Below are positions 10,794 through 20,544 of a stretch of DNA of 64,000 nt, in pieces; within the stretch, counting starts at the first letter, position 1; each line of letters starts with the position of its first letter. The translations under genes were made by a program, and so were the position numbers. The DNA lies in contig NZ_FOYI01000013.1 in NCBI RefSeq assembly GCF_900116005.1, positions 1-64,000 of the forward strand. The letters are read 5' to 3'. The stretch is from Poseidonocella sedimentorum. GTDB taxonomy: Bacteria; Pseudomonadota; Alphaproteobacteria; Rhodobacterales; Rhodobacteraceae. A model generated the notes under the pieces. That model saw nothing but the letters and a program-made list of their open reading frames with translations, was not told the origin of the DNA and did not search any database.

Positions 10794-13700
10794 TCACCCT
10801 GCCTTTGCGGCTTTCTTGATGGCAATGACCTTTTCCGCCAGATCGCGCGCGACCGCGAAGGCGCCCTTGATCTTGTCGGCCTCGGTTTTCCAATCCCGCC
10901 GCACGACGATCTTGTTGTCCTTGACCTTGGCGAGCCCGTTCTGCGCCTTGATGAACTCCACGAGCCCCTCGGGGCTGGCGAACTTGTCGTTGTGGAAGCG
11001 GATCGTCGCGCCCTTGGGCCCCGCGTCGAGCTGGGAAATCCCTGCGCGCTTGCACATCGCCTTGATCCGCACCACCAGCAGCAGGGTGTTCACCTCGCGC
11101 GGCAACTTGCCGAACCGGTCGATCAACTCGGCGGCAAAGCCCTCCAGCTCGACCTTGGTGGTCAGCGACGAGAGCCGCCGGTAGAGCCCGAGACGCACGT
11201 CGAGATCGGGCACATAGTCTTCCGGGATGAGCACCGGCACGCCGAGGTTGATCTGCGGCGCCCACTGGTCATCGGCCTCCGAGAGCCCTTCCATCTGGCC
11301 CGACCGGATCTTGGCGATCGCCTCTTCGAGCATGGATTGGTAAAGTTCATAGCCCACGTCGCGCATCTGGCCCGACTGTTCCTCGCCCAAGAGGTTCCCG
11401 GCCCCGCGAATGTCGAGATCCTGGCTCGCGAGGGTAAAGCCCGCCCCGAGCGAGTCGAGCGAGCCCAATACGCGCAACCGCTTCTCCGCCGTCGCCGTCA
11501 TCTTGGCGCGCGGTTTGGTCGTGAGATAGGCATAGGCGCGGGTCTTGGAGCGCCCCACCCGGCCGCGGATCTGGTAGAGCTGCGCCAGCCCGAACATGTC
11601 CGCGCGATGCACCACCATGGTGTTGGCCGTGGGGATATCGAGCCCGCTCTCGACGATGGTCGTGGCCAGCAGGATGTCGTATTTCCCGTCGTAGAACGCG
11701 TTCATCCGGTCATCGAGTTCGCCCGGCGCCATCTGGCCATGGGCGACCACATAGGTGAGTTCCGGCAGCTGTTCCTTCAGGAACTCCTCGATCTCCGGCA
11801 GGTCCGAGATGCGCGGCACCACGTAGAAACTCTGCCCGCCGCGATAGTGCTCGCGCAGGAGCGCCTCGCGGATGGTGATCGCGTCGAACTCGCTGACGAA
11901 GGTGCGGATCGCCAGCCGGTCGACCGGCGGCGTGCCGATGATCGAGAGGTCCCGAACCCCGGTGAGCGAGAGCTGCAGCGTGCGCGGGATCGGCGTTGCG
12001 GTCAGCGTGAGCACGTGGATCTCGCTGCGCATCTGTTTGAGGCGCTCCTTGTGGGCGACGCCGAAATGCTGCTCCTCGTCGATGATCAGCAGGCCGAGGT
12101 TCTGGAACCGGACGCTCTTGGCCAGGAGCGCGTGGGTGCCCACGACGATGTCCACCGTGCCCCGCGCGAGCCCGTCACGGGTCTTGGCGGCCTCCGCGGC
12201 CGGAACGAAGCGGGACAGTTGGCGCACCTCGAGCGGAAAGCCGCGGAAGCGATCGGCAAAGCTCTTGAAGTGCTGCCGCGCGAGCAGGGTCGTGGGGGCG
12301 ATGATCGCCACCTGCACCCCGGACATCGCCGCAACGAAGGCCGCCCGGAGGGCCACCTCGGTCTTGCCGAAGCCCACATCGCCGCAGATGAGCCGGTCCA
12401 TCGGTTGGCCGCTGGTGAGGTCGGTCACGACATCCTCGATCGCGCTGATCTGGTCGTCGGTCTCCTGATAGGGGAAGCGCGCGGAGAAGGCCTCCCAGGC
12501 CTGCGGCGGCGGCTCCAGCACAGGCGCCTTGCGCAGCGCGCGCTCGGCCGCCACGCGGATGAGCTTTTCCGCCATCTCGCGGATACGCTCCTTGAGCCGC
12601 GCCTTCTTGGCCTGCCACGCCCCGCCGCCGAGCCGGTCCAGCAACCCCTCTTCGTGGCCGTATTTCGACAGAAGCTCGATGTTTTCCACCGGCAGGTAGA
12701 GCCGCGCGTTTTCGGCGTATTCGAGCGCGAGGCACTCATGCGCCGCGCCCGCCGCGGTGATGACCTCAAGCCCGTGATAGCGCCCGATGCCGTGATCCAC
12801 ATGGACCACCAGATCGCCGGGGCTGAGGCTCTGGGCCTCGGTCAGGAAATTCTCCGCCCGGCGCTTGCGGCGGGGCGCGCGGATCAGCCGGTCGCCGAGC
12901 ACGTCCTGCTCGGAAATGACGGTCATCTCCGGCGTTTCGAACCCGGCCTCAAGCGCCCAGACCGCGAGGTAGAGCCCGGATTTGCCAAGCCGGCGACCGT
13001 CGGTGACGGGGATGACCTCGGACAGCCCCTCGTCCTCGATCAGGCCGGTGAGACGCTCGCGCGCGCCTTCGGAATAGGAAGCGACGAGCACCGGACCGAC
13101 TTGAAGCTTTGCGCGAATGTGATCCGACAAAGCCCCGAAAAGGCTCAGATTTTCCTGCTGGCGCTCTGGCGAGAAATTGCGGCCGATCCGCCCGCCGGCA
13201 TCGATGACCCCGGGCCCGGAGGCCTGTGGCAAGGGCGACAGGCGCAGCAGCCGGCGCTCGGCCACGGCGTCCTCCCAGGCGGGATCGTCAAGATAGAGCT
13301 GGCCGGGGGGCACTGGCTTGTAGACGCTGTCGAGCCGGCCCTTCTGGGTCAGCGCATGACGGCGAGTCTCATACTGGTCCGTCACCGCGTCCCACCGCGC
13401 AAGGCGGGAGGGGGTGAGCTGATCATCGAGCGTGATGCTCGCCTGCGGCACATAGTCGAAGAGCGTCTCGAGGCGCTCGTGGAAGAAGGGCAGCCAGTGT
13501 TCGATCCCGGAGTATTTGCGCCCCGCGCTCACCGCCTCGTAGAGCGGATCGTCGGTGCCGGCCGCGCCGAACTCGATCCGGTAATTCTGGCGGAACCGCG
13601 TGATCGCCGCGTCGTCGAGGATCACCTCGGAGACCGGCGCAAGCTCGACCACGTCGAGCTTTTCGGTGGTGCGCTGCGTGCCGGGATCGAACCGGCGCGC

Positions 13701-14249
13701 GCCGTCGAGCACATCGCCGAACAGATCGAGCCGGACGGGCCCGAGATCGCCGGGCGGGTAAATGTCGATGATGCCGCCGCGCACGGCATAATCGCCCGGC
13801 TCCATCACCGTGGGCGACTGGGTGAAGCCCATGCGCACGAGGAAGGACCGAAGCTCGCCCTCGTCGATCCGGTCGCCGACCCGCGCGGCAAAGGCCGCCT
13901 CGCGCAGGACCTCGCGCGCCGGCACCCTCTGGGTCGCGGCGTTCAGCGTGGTGAGCAGGACGAAGCGTTCGGGCATCCCGTGGGCGAGCGCGGCCAGCGT
14001 GGCCATGCGCTGCGCCGAGATGTCGGCATTGGGCGAGACCCGGTCATAGGACAGACAGTCCCAGGCCGGGAAGTCGATCACGGGCGTGTCCGGCGCCCAG
14101 AACCGCAGCGCGCTGCGCATCGCGGCCATGCGTTTGTCGTCGCGGGCGACATGGAGAACCGGGCCGCGCTCGGCCAGCTCTCGCAGGATCAGCTGCGCGT
14201 CGAAACCTTCGGGCGCGCCGCCGACGGTGATATGAGAAGGGGAAGCCAT
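10794..14249 (-). CDS. mfd: Transcription-repair coupling factor Mfd
   Basis: 1151 residues, close to the 1148 of E. coli Mfd. Order: UvrB-homology region that would bind UvrA (1-330), RNA-polymerase interaction domain with the VHVDHGIGRYHG motif (about 485-545), superfamily 2 translocase with Walker A GDVGFGKTE and DEEQ box, helicase motif VI QIRGRVGRS, and the C-terminal TRCF autoinhibitory domain. It removes RNA polymerase stalled at lesions and recruits UvrA for excision repair. A small membrane protein gene ends 31 bp upstream of its start on the same strand. Confidence 0.97.
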   Translation of the reverse strand: MASPSHITVGGAPEGFDAQLILRELAERGPVLHVARDDKRMAAMRSALRFWAPDTPVIDFPAWDCLSYDRVSPNADISAQRMATLAALAHGMPERFVLLTTLNAATQRVPAREVLREAAFAARVGDRIDEGELRSFLVRMGFTQSPTVMEPGDYAVRGGIIDIYPPGDLGPVRLDLFGDVLDGARRFDPGTQRTTEKLDVVELAPVSEVILDDAAITRFRQNYRIEFGAAGTDDPLYEAVSAGRKYSGIEHWLPFFHERLETLFDYVPQASITLDDQLTPSRLARWDAVTDQYETRRHALTQKGRLDSVYKPVPPGQLYLDDPAWEDAVAERRLLRLSPLPQASGPGVIDAGGRIGRNFSPERQQENLSLFGALSDHIRAKLQVGPVLVASYSEGARERLTGLIEDEGLSEVIPVTDGRRLGKSGLYLAVWALEAGFETPEMTVISEQDVLGDRLIRAPRRKRRAENFLTEAQSLSPGDLVVHVDHGIGRYHGLEVITAAGAAHECLALEYAENARLYLPVENIELLSKYGHEEGLLDRLGGGAWQAKKARLKERIREMAEKLIRVAAERALRKAPVLEPPPQAWEAFSARFPYQETDDQISAIEDVVTDLTSGQPMDRLICGDVGFGKTEVALRAAFVAAMSGVQVAIIAPTTLLARQHFKSFADRFRGFPLEVRQLSRFVPAAEAAKTRDGLARGTVDIVVGTHALLAKSVRFQNLGLLIIDEEQHFGVAHKERLKQMRSEIHVLTLTATPIPRTLQLSLTGVRDLSIIGTPPVDRLAIRTFVSEFDAITIREALLREHYRGGQSFYVVPRISDLPEIEEFLKEQLPELTYVVAHGQMAPGELDDRMNAFYDGKYDILLATTIVESGLDIPTANTMVVHRADMFGLAQLYQIRGRVGRSKTRAYAYLTTKPRAKMTATAEKRLRVLGSLDSLGAGFTLASQDLDIRGAGNLLGEEQSGQMRDVGYELYQSMLEEAIAKIRSGQMEGLSEADDQWAPQINLGVPVLIPEDYVPDLDVRLGLYRRLSSLTTKVELEGFAAELIDRFGKLPREVNTLLLVVRIKAMCKRAGISQLDAGPKGATIRFHNDKFASPEGLVEFIKAQNGLAKVKDNKIVVRRDWKTEADKIKGAFAVARDLAEKVIAIKKAAKAG

Positions 14250-14280
14250 GCCGGGGGGCTTACGGTGCGGGCCGGGGAAG

Positions 14281-14808
14281 TCAACCGCCGAAGGGGCGGA
14301 TCGACAGATTCTGCTGCATCCCGTAGAGGGTCGTGACGAAGATCGCGACCACCGCGACAGCCTGAATCCGCAGCCGCAAGGCGCTGATTGTCCGGCGCAG
14401 CGTTTCGCCCTGCTGCGCGGCGGCCACCACGCGGCGGGCGCTGCGCAGGGTCAGCCAGTGGACCACCGCCAAGGGTACGGCAAGGCAGACCAGCGCCTGG
14501 GCCAGCTCGATCCGGTAGAGCCAGGCGAGCAGCACGAGGACGGTGAAGACAAAGGCGAGCGCCGCCAGCTCCCACAGCGACATCGCCGCGTGGCGCGCCA
14601 CCAGCCGCCGCGCGGCCATCTCGCCCAGCCCGTCCACGTCATCGACCGCATGGGGATCTCCCCGCTCCGCCTCGGCGAGGATATCGATCGGCACGCCGAG
14701 CACGCGGAAGGTCGCCCGGGTCCAGACCCAGGCCAGCACGATCCAGAACCAGAGGCTGGAGAAGCTGCGCATGTCGATGAGGTCAAGCACGGTGTCGAAA
14801 AAGTTCAA
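14281..14808 (-). CDS. Small inner-membrane protein (Rhodobacteraceae 'component of SufBCD complex' type)
   Basis: About 175 residues with helices near residues 18-32, 85-103, 107-120 and 150-165 and no enzymatic motif. The stretch NFFDTVLDLIDMRSFSSLWFW is characteristic of a protein often labelled component of SufBCD complex in Rhodobacteraceae, although no Suf function can be read from it. The start is uncertain: a TTG at 14808 fits the conserved N-terminus, the first ATG is at 14772, and upstream in-frame ATGs would run into the hemB leader. It is divergent from hemB, with about 115 bp between the starts. Confidence 0.65.
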   Translation of the reverse strand: MNFFDTVLDLIDMRSFSSLWFWIVLAWVWTRATFRVLGVPIDILAEAERGDPHAVDDVDGLGEMAARRLVARHAAMSLWELAALAFVFTVLVLLAWLYRIELAQALVCLAVPLAVVHWLTLRSARRVVAAAQQGETLRRTISALRLRIQAVAVVAIFVTTLYGMQQNLSIRPFGG

Positions 14809-14923
14809 GAGAGGCGGATCCGCAACGCGAGGGTTGCCCCCTCTTATCGCGGGCGCGCGCGCTTGCCCAGACTTGAGATCGCCGGCGCTTTCGTGCACGT
14901 GAGGAGCAGAACAGGAGACTGCC

Positions 14924-15925
14924 ATGCCGCCGATCACTGCCCCCTTCCCCACCGCCCGGTTGCGCCGCACGCGCGGCTCTGCCCAATTGCGCGCGCTGGT
15001 GCGGGAGACGGCGCTGACGGTGGATGACCTGATCTGGCCGCTCTTTGTGCGCGATGGCGACGGGATCGAGGAGGAGATCCCCTCGATGCCGGGCGTTTAT
15101 CGCCGCTCGGTGGACCGGATCGTGGAGGCGGCGCGCGAGGCCGCGGACCTCGGCATCCCGGCGGTCTGTCTCTTTCCCTACACCGATCCCGCGCTCAAGA
15201 CCGAGGATTGCGCGGAGGCCTGGAATCCCCGGAACCTCAGCAACCGCGCGACCCGTGCGATCAAGGCCGCGGTGCCGGATCTGGCGATCATGACCGACGT
15301 GGCGCTCGATCCCTACAACATCCATGGCCATGACGGCTTCGTCGAGGATGGCGTCATCGTGAATGACCGGACGGTCGAGGCGCTGGTCAAGATGGCGGTG
15401 GCGCAGGCCGAGGCGGGGGCGGATATCATCGGACCCTCAGACATGATGGACGGGCGGATCGGCGCGATCCGGGCCGCGCTGGAGGAGGGCGGATTCACCG
15501 GCGTGACGATCCTGTCCTATGCCGCGAAATATGCCTCGGCATTCTACGGGCCGTTCCGCGATGCGGTCGGCGCCTCGGGCGCGCTCAAGGGTGACAAGAA
15601 GAGCTACCAGATGGATCCGGCCAATTCCGATGAGGCGTTGCGGCTGGTGGCGCGGGACCTTGGCGAAGGCGCGGACATGGTGATGGTCAAGCCGGGGATG
15701 CTCTATCTCGACATCTGCAGGCGGGTGAAAAGCAGCTTCGGCGTGCCGACCTTCGCCTATCAGGTCTCGGGCGAATACAGCATGATCGCAGGAGCGGCCG
15801 CGCAGGGCTGGATTGATGGCGACAAGGCAATGCTGGAGAGCCTCATCGCCTTCAAGCGCGCCGGCTGTGACGGGGTGCTCACCTATTTCGCGCCGGCCGT
15901 GGCGCGGGCGCTGGCGGGCCGATGA
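14924..15925 (+). CDS. hemB: Delta-aminolevulinic acid dehydratase (porphobilinogen synthase)
   Basis: 333 residues. Condenses two aminolevulinates to porphobilinogen, the precursor of heme, bacteriochlorophyll and the corrin ring made by the cob genes farther along. The metal-site segment reads DVALDPYNIHGHDG (Asp125, Ala127, Asp129 ... Asp137) instead of the Cys-rich zinc motif, so it belongs to the Asp-rich, magnesium-type or metal-independent enzymes usual in alphaproteobacteria. The Schiff-base Lys is in MVKPGM (Lys256). Its stop overlaps the start of the next gene (ATGA), so the two are translationally coupled. Confidence 0.97.
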   Translation: MPPITAPFPTARLRRTRGSAQLRALVRETALTVDDLIWPLFVRDGDGIEEEIPSMPGVYRRSVDRIVEAAREAADLGIPAVCLFPYTDPALKTEDCAEAWNPRNLSNRATRAIKAAVPDLAIMTDVALDPYNIHGHDGFVEDGVIVNDRTVEALVKMAVAQAEAGADIIGPSDMMDGRIGAIRAALEEGGFTGVTILSYAAKYASAFYGPFRDAVGASGALKGDKKSYQMDPANSDEALRLVARDLGEGADMVMVKPGMLYLDICRRVKSSFGVPTFAYQVSGEYSMIAGAAAQGWIDGDKAMLESLIAFKRAGCDGVLTYFAPAVARALAGR

Positions 15926-16791
15926 GCAGGTTGCTCTACCCCACCGCCGCCGCGTGGCGCGCGGCGCCGAAAAAACGCGCGCTCTTCTTTGCGATGTCGG
16001 GCCTTGGAAAGACGCATCTGTCGGACATGCTTCGCCAGAGCGGCGAGTGGTTTCACTACTCGATCGATTACCGCATCGGGACGCGCTACATGGGCGAATA
16101 CATCGCCGACAATGCCAAGCGCGAGGCGATGAAGGTCCCCTTCCTGCGGGAGCTGCTGCGGACGGATTCGATCTACATCGGCTCCAACATCACCTTCGAG
16201 AACCTTTCGCCCGTCTCAACCTATCTGGGCAAGCCCGGCGCGGTGGAGAAAGGCGGCGTGCCGATCGATGAGTTCCGGCGGCGCCAGGCGCAGTTTCGCC
16301 ACGCGGAAATCCGCGCGCTTCTCGACACGCCCTATTTCATCGACCGGGCCGAAGCGCTCTACGGCTATCCGCATTTCGTCTGCGATACCGGCGGGTCGAT
16401 CTGCGAATGGGTGGACCCGGAAGATCCGGGCGACGAGGTTCTCTCGACGCTCAGCGCCACAACGCTGATGATCTGGATCAAGGGCAGCGAGGCCCACACT
16501 GATGACCTGATCCGCCGGTTCGACCGCGCGCCCAAGCCGATGTGCTACCGCGAGAGTTTCCTGACCGACTGCTGGGAGCGGTATCTGGCCGAAAGCGGGC
16601 TGAGCGGCGCGGAGGTGGACCCCGACGTCTTCATCCGCTGGACCTACGCGCGGGCGATGGCGCATCGCGAGCCGCTCTATGCGCGGATGGCGCAGAACTG
16701 GGGGATCACGGTGGCGGCGGAAGACCTCGCGGATGTGCGCGACGAGGCGGATTTCAACGAGGTTGTCGCGGGTGCCCTGCCCGCGCGCTGA
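15922..16791 (+). CDS. Conserved P-loop ATPase of unknown function, coupled to hemB
   Basis: 289 residues. A P-loop-like AMSGLGKTHLS sits at about 24-34, followed by DYRIGTRYMGEYI; a later CDTGGSICEW segment near residue 155 and TLMIWIKG near 178 look like a kinase or ATPase core of the adenylate-kinase-like P-loop group. No known specificity motif follows. It overlaps hemB by 4 bp, so a link to tetrapyrrole supply or control is suggested by context only. A GC hairpin follows within 40 bp and may end the operon. I do not recognise a named family. Confidence 0.75.
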   Translation: MSRLLYPTAAAWRAAPKKRALFFAMSGLGKTHLSDMLRQSGEWFHYSIDYRIGTRYMGEYIADNAKREAMKVPFLRELLRTDSIYIGSNITFENLSPVSTYLGKPGAVEKGGVPIDEFRRRQAQFRHAEIRALLDTPYFIDRAEALYGYPHFVCDTGGSICEWVDPEDPGDEVLSTLSATTLMIWIKGSEAHTDDLIRRFDRAPKPMCYRESFLTDCWERYLAESGLSGAEVDPDVFIRWTYARAMAHREPLYARMAQNWGITVAAEDLADVRDEADFNEVVAGALPAR

Positions 16792-16812
16792 GCCATGCTG
16801 TTTCAAAGCGGA

Positions 16813-16831
16813 GAGCGCCGTTCCGGCGCTC
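16813..16831 (+). terminator. Hairpin after the hemB operon
   Basis: Perfect 8-bp arms (16813-16820 and 16824-16831) with a TTC loop, 22 bp after the ATPase stop. No T-run follows, so it is a weak or Rho-assisted terminator at best, or an mRNA 3'-end stabiliser. Confidence 0.35.
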
Positions 16832-17005
16832 ACGACACAAGCCGTGCCAGCCCCGTGCGGGGCCGGCCCGGCGGCGGGCGCGCGTGGGGCGGGCGGGTCT
16901 GACCGAGTAGAGGGTCGCGCGAGGCGGGCGGATGCCGTGTCGTCTGGCTCTGGAAAAGCCGCGCGAGAGGCGCTATTTGCGGTCTTCCAGAAAGGATGAC
17001 AGCCC

Positions 17006-17944
17006 ATGCCGATCAAGATCCCCGCCGACCTGCCCGCCTTTGACGTCCTGACCGAAGAGGGCGTCATGGTCATGGCCGAGGCGCAGGCGGCGCATCAGGA
17101 CATCCGGCCCATCCGCATCGGGCTTCTCAACCTCATGCCCAAGAAGATCCAGACGGAGACGCAGTTCGCCCGGCTGATCGGCGCGACGCCCTTGCAGATC
17201 GACCTGCAGCTCATCCGGATGAGCGAGCACGAGACCAAGAACACCGCTGCCGAACATATGGAGGCCTTCTACCGCACGTTTCGCGAGGTCCGCGACGAGA
17301 AGTTCGACGGGCTCATCATCACTGGCGCGCCGATCGAGCATCTGCCGTTTGACGAGGTGACCTATTGGGAGGAGCTGCGCGAGGTGTTCCAGTGGACCCA
17401 GACCAACGTGCATTCCACCATCGGCGTCTGCTGGGGCGGGATGGCGATGGCCTATCACTTCCGCGGCTTGCAGAAACACGCGCTGACGGTCAAAGCCTTC
17501 GGCTGTTTCCGGCATCATAACCTCGTGCCCGCCTCGCCCTATCTGCGGGGGTTTTCCGATGATTTCGTCATCCCCGTCTCGCGCTGGACCGAGATGCGGC
17601 AAGATGAGATCGACGCGATCCCCGAGCTTGAGACGCTTCTGGGATCAGACGAGGTCGGCCCCTGTCTGGTGGAGGATCCGGCGCATCGGGCGCTCTATGT
17701 CTTCAACCATTTCGAATATGACAGCACGACGCTGCGCGAGGAATATGAGCGCGATCTGGCGGCCGGGGCGCCGATCAATGTGCCGTGCAACTTCTTTCCC
17801 GACGATGATCCGAGCCGCCCGCCAAAGAACCGGTGGCGGAGCCATGCGCATCTGCTCTATGGCAACTGGATCAGCGAGATCTACCTCACCACGCCGTTTG
17901 ACATGGCGCGGATCGGGCAGAGCCGGACGGATCTGCGCCGCTAG
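17006..17944 (+). CDS. metA: MetA-type homoserine O-acyltransferase, predicted acetyl-CoA specific
   Basis: 312 residues. The catalytic triad is in family register: Cys142 in GVCWGGM, His235 and Glu237 in FNHFEYD. Position 111, which decides acyl donor in this family (Gly for succinyl-CoA in E. coli, Glu for acetyl-CoA in Bacillus), is Glu here (GAPIEHLPF). So the predicted reaction is homoserine + acetyl-CoA to O-acetylhomoserine, the first committed step to methionine, despite the usual succinyltransferase label. It stands alone, with about 215 bp upstream in which I could not recognise a SAM riboswitch. Confidence 0.95.
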   Translation: MPIKIPADLPAFDVLTEEGVMVMAEAQAAHQDIRPIRIGLLNLMPKKIQTETQFARLIGATPLQIDLQLIRMSEHETKNTAAEHMEAFYRTFREVRDEKFDGLIITGAPIEHLPFDEVTYWEELREVFQWTQTNVHSTIGVCWGGMAMAYHFRGLQKHALTVKAFGCFRHHNLVPASPYLRGFSDDFVIPVSRWTEMRQDEIDAIPELETLLGSDEVGPCLVEDPAHRALYVFNHFEYDSTTLREEYERDLAAGAPINVPCNFFPDDDPSRPPKNRWRSHAHLLYGNWISEIYLTTPFDMARIGQSRTDLRR

Positions 17945-18034
17945 CGGCGGGCGCTTTGTCCGGGCTTGCCTGCGGGCGAGCCACGGCTAGGTCACGACGC
18001 AGCGACTCTCACGGCAGCGAGCGAGGTTTCAGAC

Positions 18035-19009
18035 GTGCGACGATGGATCGGAGCGATTGCGGCGGCCGTTCTGGCGGCGCTTGCGGGGGCCTGCACCACG
18101 GTGAACGCAAGCCGGACGGAGCGCGCGGAAGAGGCCTTTCCGCCAACCGGCGAGCTGCTCCGGATCGGCGAGACCACGGTGCATGCGCATGTGGCGGGGA
18201 CAGGCCCCACGATCATCCTGATCCACGGCGCGTCGGGCAATGCGCGCGATTTTACCTTCTCGCTGGTGGAGGATCTGGCGCGGGATTACCGGGTCATCGC
18301 CTTTGACCGGCCCGGGCTAGGCTGGACCGACCGGCTGCCCGGCACGACCGGTGCGCTCAACACCGACCATGAGAGTGCCGCCGATCAGGCCCGCCTGCTC
18401 GATGCCGCCGCGCGCGCGCTCGGGGTGGAGCGGGCGGTTGTGGTGGGCCACTCCTACGGCGGGGCGGTGGCGCTCGCCTGGGCGCTGGAGGCGCCGGAGC
18501 GGGTCGCGGGTCTCGCGCTCTTCGCCGCGCCGTCACACCCTTGGGACGGCGGGCTCGGCGCGCTCTACCGGATCAACGCCTCGGCGCTTGGCGGGGCGGT
18601 GGCGGTCCCGCTCCTCTCGGCGCTCGCTCCGCCCTCACGGCTGGAGGAGACGGTGGCCGATATCTTCGCGCCACAATCGCCGCCGCCGGGCTATCTTGCC
18701 CATGTGGGCGCGCCCCTCTCGCTGCGCCCCGAGAGCCTGCGCGCCAATGCCCAGCAGGTGAACGGGCTCTTGCCGGAAATCGAACTGATGGCCCCGCGCT
18801 ATCCGGCGCTCACCTTGCCCATCGAGCTGATCCATGGCGATGCCGACACCATCGTCCCGCTCGCGATCCATTCGCGCCGTCTGGCCGAGCGGGCCCCGGG
18901 CGCGCGGCTGCAGGTCCTGCCCGGCGTGGGGCACATGCCGCATCACGCCGATCCCGCCGCCGCGCGGGCCGCGATCGACCGGGCCGTGGCGCGCGCCGGA
19001 TTGCGTTGA
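18035..19009 (+). CDS. Alpha/beta hydrolase with N-terminal lipoprotein-like signal
   Basis: 324 residues from a GTG at 18035, chosen because GAGG lies about 8 nt upstream and the N-terminus then becomes a signal peptide (VRRWIGAIAAAVLAALAGAC), with Cys20 as a possible lipid site although the -3 residue is not the usual Leu. The ATG at 17966 would add 23 non-signal residues. Hydrolase features: HGASGN oxyanion region, nucleophile elbow GHSYGG, acid HGDADTIVP and His in VGHMPHH. Probably an exported esterase or hydrolase of unknown substrate. Ends 47 bp before ppk2. Confidence 0.85.
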   Translation: MRRWIGAIAAAVLAALAGACTTVNASRTERAEEAFPPTGELLRIGETTVHAHVAGTGPTIILIHGASGNARDFTFSLVEDLARDYRVIAFDRPGLGWTDRLPGTTGALNTDHESAADQARLLDAAARALGVERAVVVGHSYGGAVALAWALEAPERVAGLALFAAPSHPWDGGLGALYRINASALGGAVAVPLLSALAPPSRLEETVADIFAPQSPPPGYLAHVGAPLSLRPESLRANAQQVNGLLPEIELMAPRYPALTLPIELIHGDADTIVPLAIHSRRLAERAPGARLQVLPGVGHMPHHADPAAARAAIDRAVARAGLR

Positions 19010-19056
19010 CGCCATGATGCCCCCATATTGACAGGCAACGAAAGGGACCGAGGCAG

Positions 19057-19926
19057 ATGAACAAACCCTTCGACGGCGAAATCTCCGCCTATTTCGACAA
19101 CGAGGCGCCGGACGCGATCCGCAGCGCGCTGGAGGCGGCCGAGAAGGGCGAGATTCTGAACCCGACCTACCCCTATTCGAAACGGATGGGCCGCAAGAGC
19201 TATGAGCGCGAGATGGAGGCGCTGCAGATCGAGCTGGTCAAGATGCAGAGCTGGGCGCGCCAGACCGGCACACGGCTCGCGATCCTCTTCGAGGGGCGCG
19301 ACGCGGCCGGCAAGGGCGGGACGATCAAGCGCTTCCGCGAGAACCTCAACCCGCGCAAGGCCCGCGTTGTCGCGCTGTCCAAGCCGACCGAGACCGAAGC
19401 CACGCAGTGGTATTTCCAGCGCTACGCGCACCACCTGCCCGCCGCGGGCGACATCGTCTTTTTTGACCGCTCCTGGTACAATCGCGCGGTGGTCGAGCAT
19501 GTGTTCGGCTTCTGCACCCATGGCCAGCGGGAACAGTTCTTCGCGCAGGTCCGCGAGTTCGAGAAGATGTTGGTCGATGACGGGATCATGCTGGTCAAGC
19601 TCTGGCTCAACGTTGGGCGGGCCGAGCAGCTCAAGCGCTTTCTCGACCGCGAGAAAGACCCGCTCAAACAGTGGAAACTGAGCTGGATCGACGTGGAGGG
19701 CCTGCGCAAATGGGAGGAATATTCGGCCGCCATCGCCGAGACCTTCGAGCGCAGCCACACCGAGATCGCGCCGTGGACCATCCTGCGCAGCGATGACAAA
19801 CGCCGCGCGCGGCTCTCGGCGATCCGGACCGTCCTCAGCCAGATCGACTATGAGCGCAAGGATGTGGCGGCCGTCGGCAGCCCCGATCCGATCATCTGCG
19901 GAGGCCCCGGCATCTGGGATGGGTAA
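19057..19926 (+). CDS. ppk2: Polyphosphate kinase 2 (PPK2 family)
   Basis: 289 residues. Walker [13 protein letters not shown] at 78-89; the lid/Walker B region reads [17 protein letters not shown]. Size and motifs fit the one-domain PPK2 class I enzymes that use polyphosphate to phosphorylate nucleoside diphosphates (reversibly). The last 8 bp overlap the start of the TetR gene, so the regulator is coupled to it. Confidence 0.93.
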   Translation: MNKPFDGEISAYFDNEAPDAIRSALEAAEKGEILNPTYPYSKRMGRKSYEREMEALQIELVKMQSWARQTGTRLAILFEGRDAAGKGGTIKRFRENLNPRKARVVALSKPTETEATQWYFQRYAHHLPAAGDIVFFDRSWYNRAVVEHVFGFCTHGQREQFFAQVREFEKMLVDDGIMLVKLWLNVGRAEQLKRFLDREKDPLKQWKLSWIDVEGLRKWEEYSAAIAETFERSHTEIAPWTILRSDDKRRARLSAIRTVLSQIDYERKDVAAVGSPDPIICGGPGIWDG

Positions 19927-20533
19927 ACGCGGGTACCATCATGGCAATCTGCGCCAAGCCCTCGTCGATGCGGCTCTCGATCTGATCGAGGCGAAGGGGC
20001 CCATGGGCTTCACATTGTCGGAGGCGGCCAAGCAGGCGGGCGTGACCCCGGCGGCGGTCTATCGCCATTTCGACGGGCGCGAAGACCTGATCGCCGAGGC
20101 CGCGCGGCAGGGGTATGCGATCTTCGGCGATCTGATGGAGCACGCCTATCAATCCGGGCAACCCTCGGCGCTTGCGGCCTTCGAGGCGACGGGGCGGGCC
20201 TATCTCGCCTTTGCGCGCAAGTATCCCGGCTACTACATCGCGATGTTCGAAAGCGGCGTGTCGGTTAACCGCGACCCGGATCTGTCGACGCTCGCCACGC
20301 GCGCCTGGGCGGTCCTCGAAAAGGCCGCGGGGGATCTTTCGGAACACATCCCGCCGGAAAAACGCCCGCCGCCGTCGATGTTTTCGGCCCATATCTGGGC
20401 GCTGTCGCATGGCGTGGTGGAGCTTTTTGCCCGCAACTCGCCGGGCAACCAGAGCCCCTTCCCGCCGGAGGACCTTCTGGAAACCGGCATCGGCGTCTAC
20501 CTGCGCGGCCTCGGCCTCGTGGACGCCGACTGA
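19919..20533 (+). CDS. TetR/AcrR family transcriptional regulator
   Basis: 204 residues from the ATG at 19919, which overlaps the ppk2 end by 8 bp; an in-frame ATG farther upstream would add 42 residues inside ppk2 that lack any domain. N-terminal helix-turn-helix (about 30-52, [22 protein letters not shown]), and a C-terminal ligand-binding domain of the TetR_C_33 kind ([13 protein letters not shown]). Target genes are not evident; the divergent neighbours are absent, so autoregulation of the ppk2 operon is only a possibility. Confidence 0.9.
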   Translation: MGKRGYHHGNLRQALVDAALDLIEAKGPMGFTLSEAAKQAGVTPAAVYRHFDGREDLIAEAARQGYAIFGDLMEHAYQSGQPSALAAFEATGRAYLAFARKYPGYYIAMFESGVSVNRDPDLSTLATRAWAVLEKAAGDLSEHIPPEKRPPPSMFSAHIWALSHGVVELFARNSPGNQSPFPPEDLLETGIGVYLRGLGLVDAD

Positions 20534-20544
20534 GGCGGCCGCGC

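Noticed and set aside
10992-14336. Long plus-strand open frame opposite mfd
   Set aside because: Antisense shadow of a well-supported 1151-residue gene.
16792-17005. Possible SAM-type riboswitch before metA
   Set aside because: I looked for the SAM-II and SAM/SAH conserved segments and could not place them; only a short GC hairpin near the upstream gene is clear.
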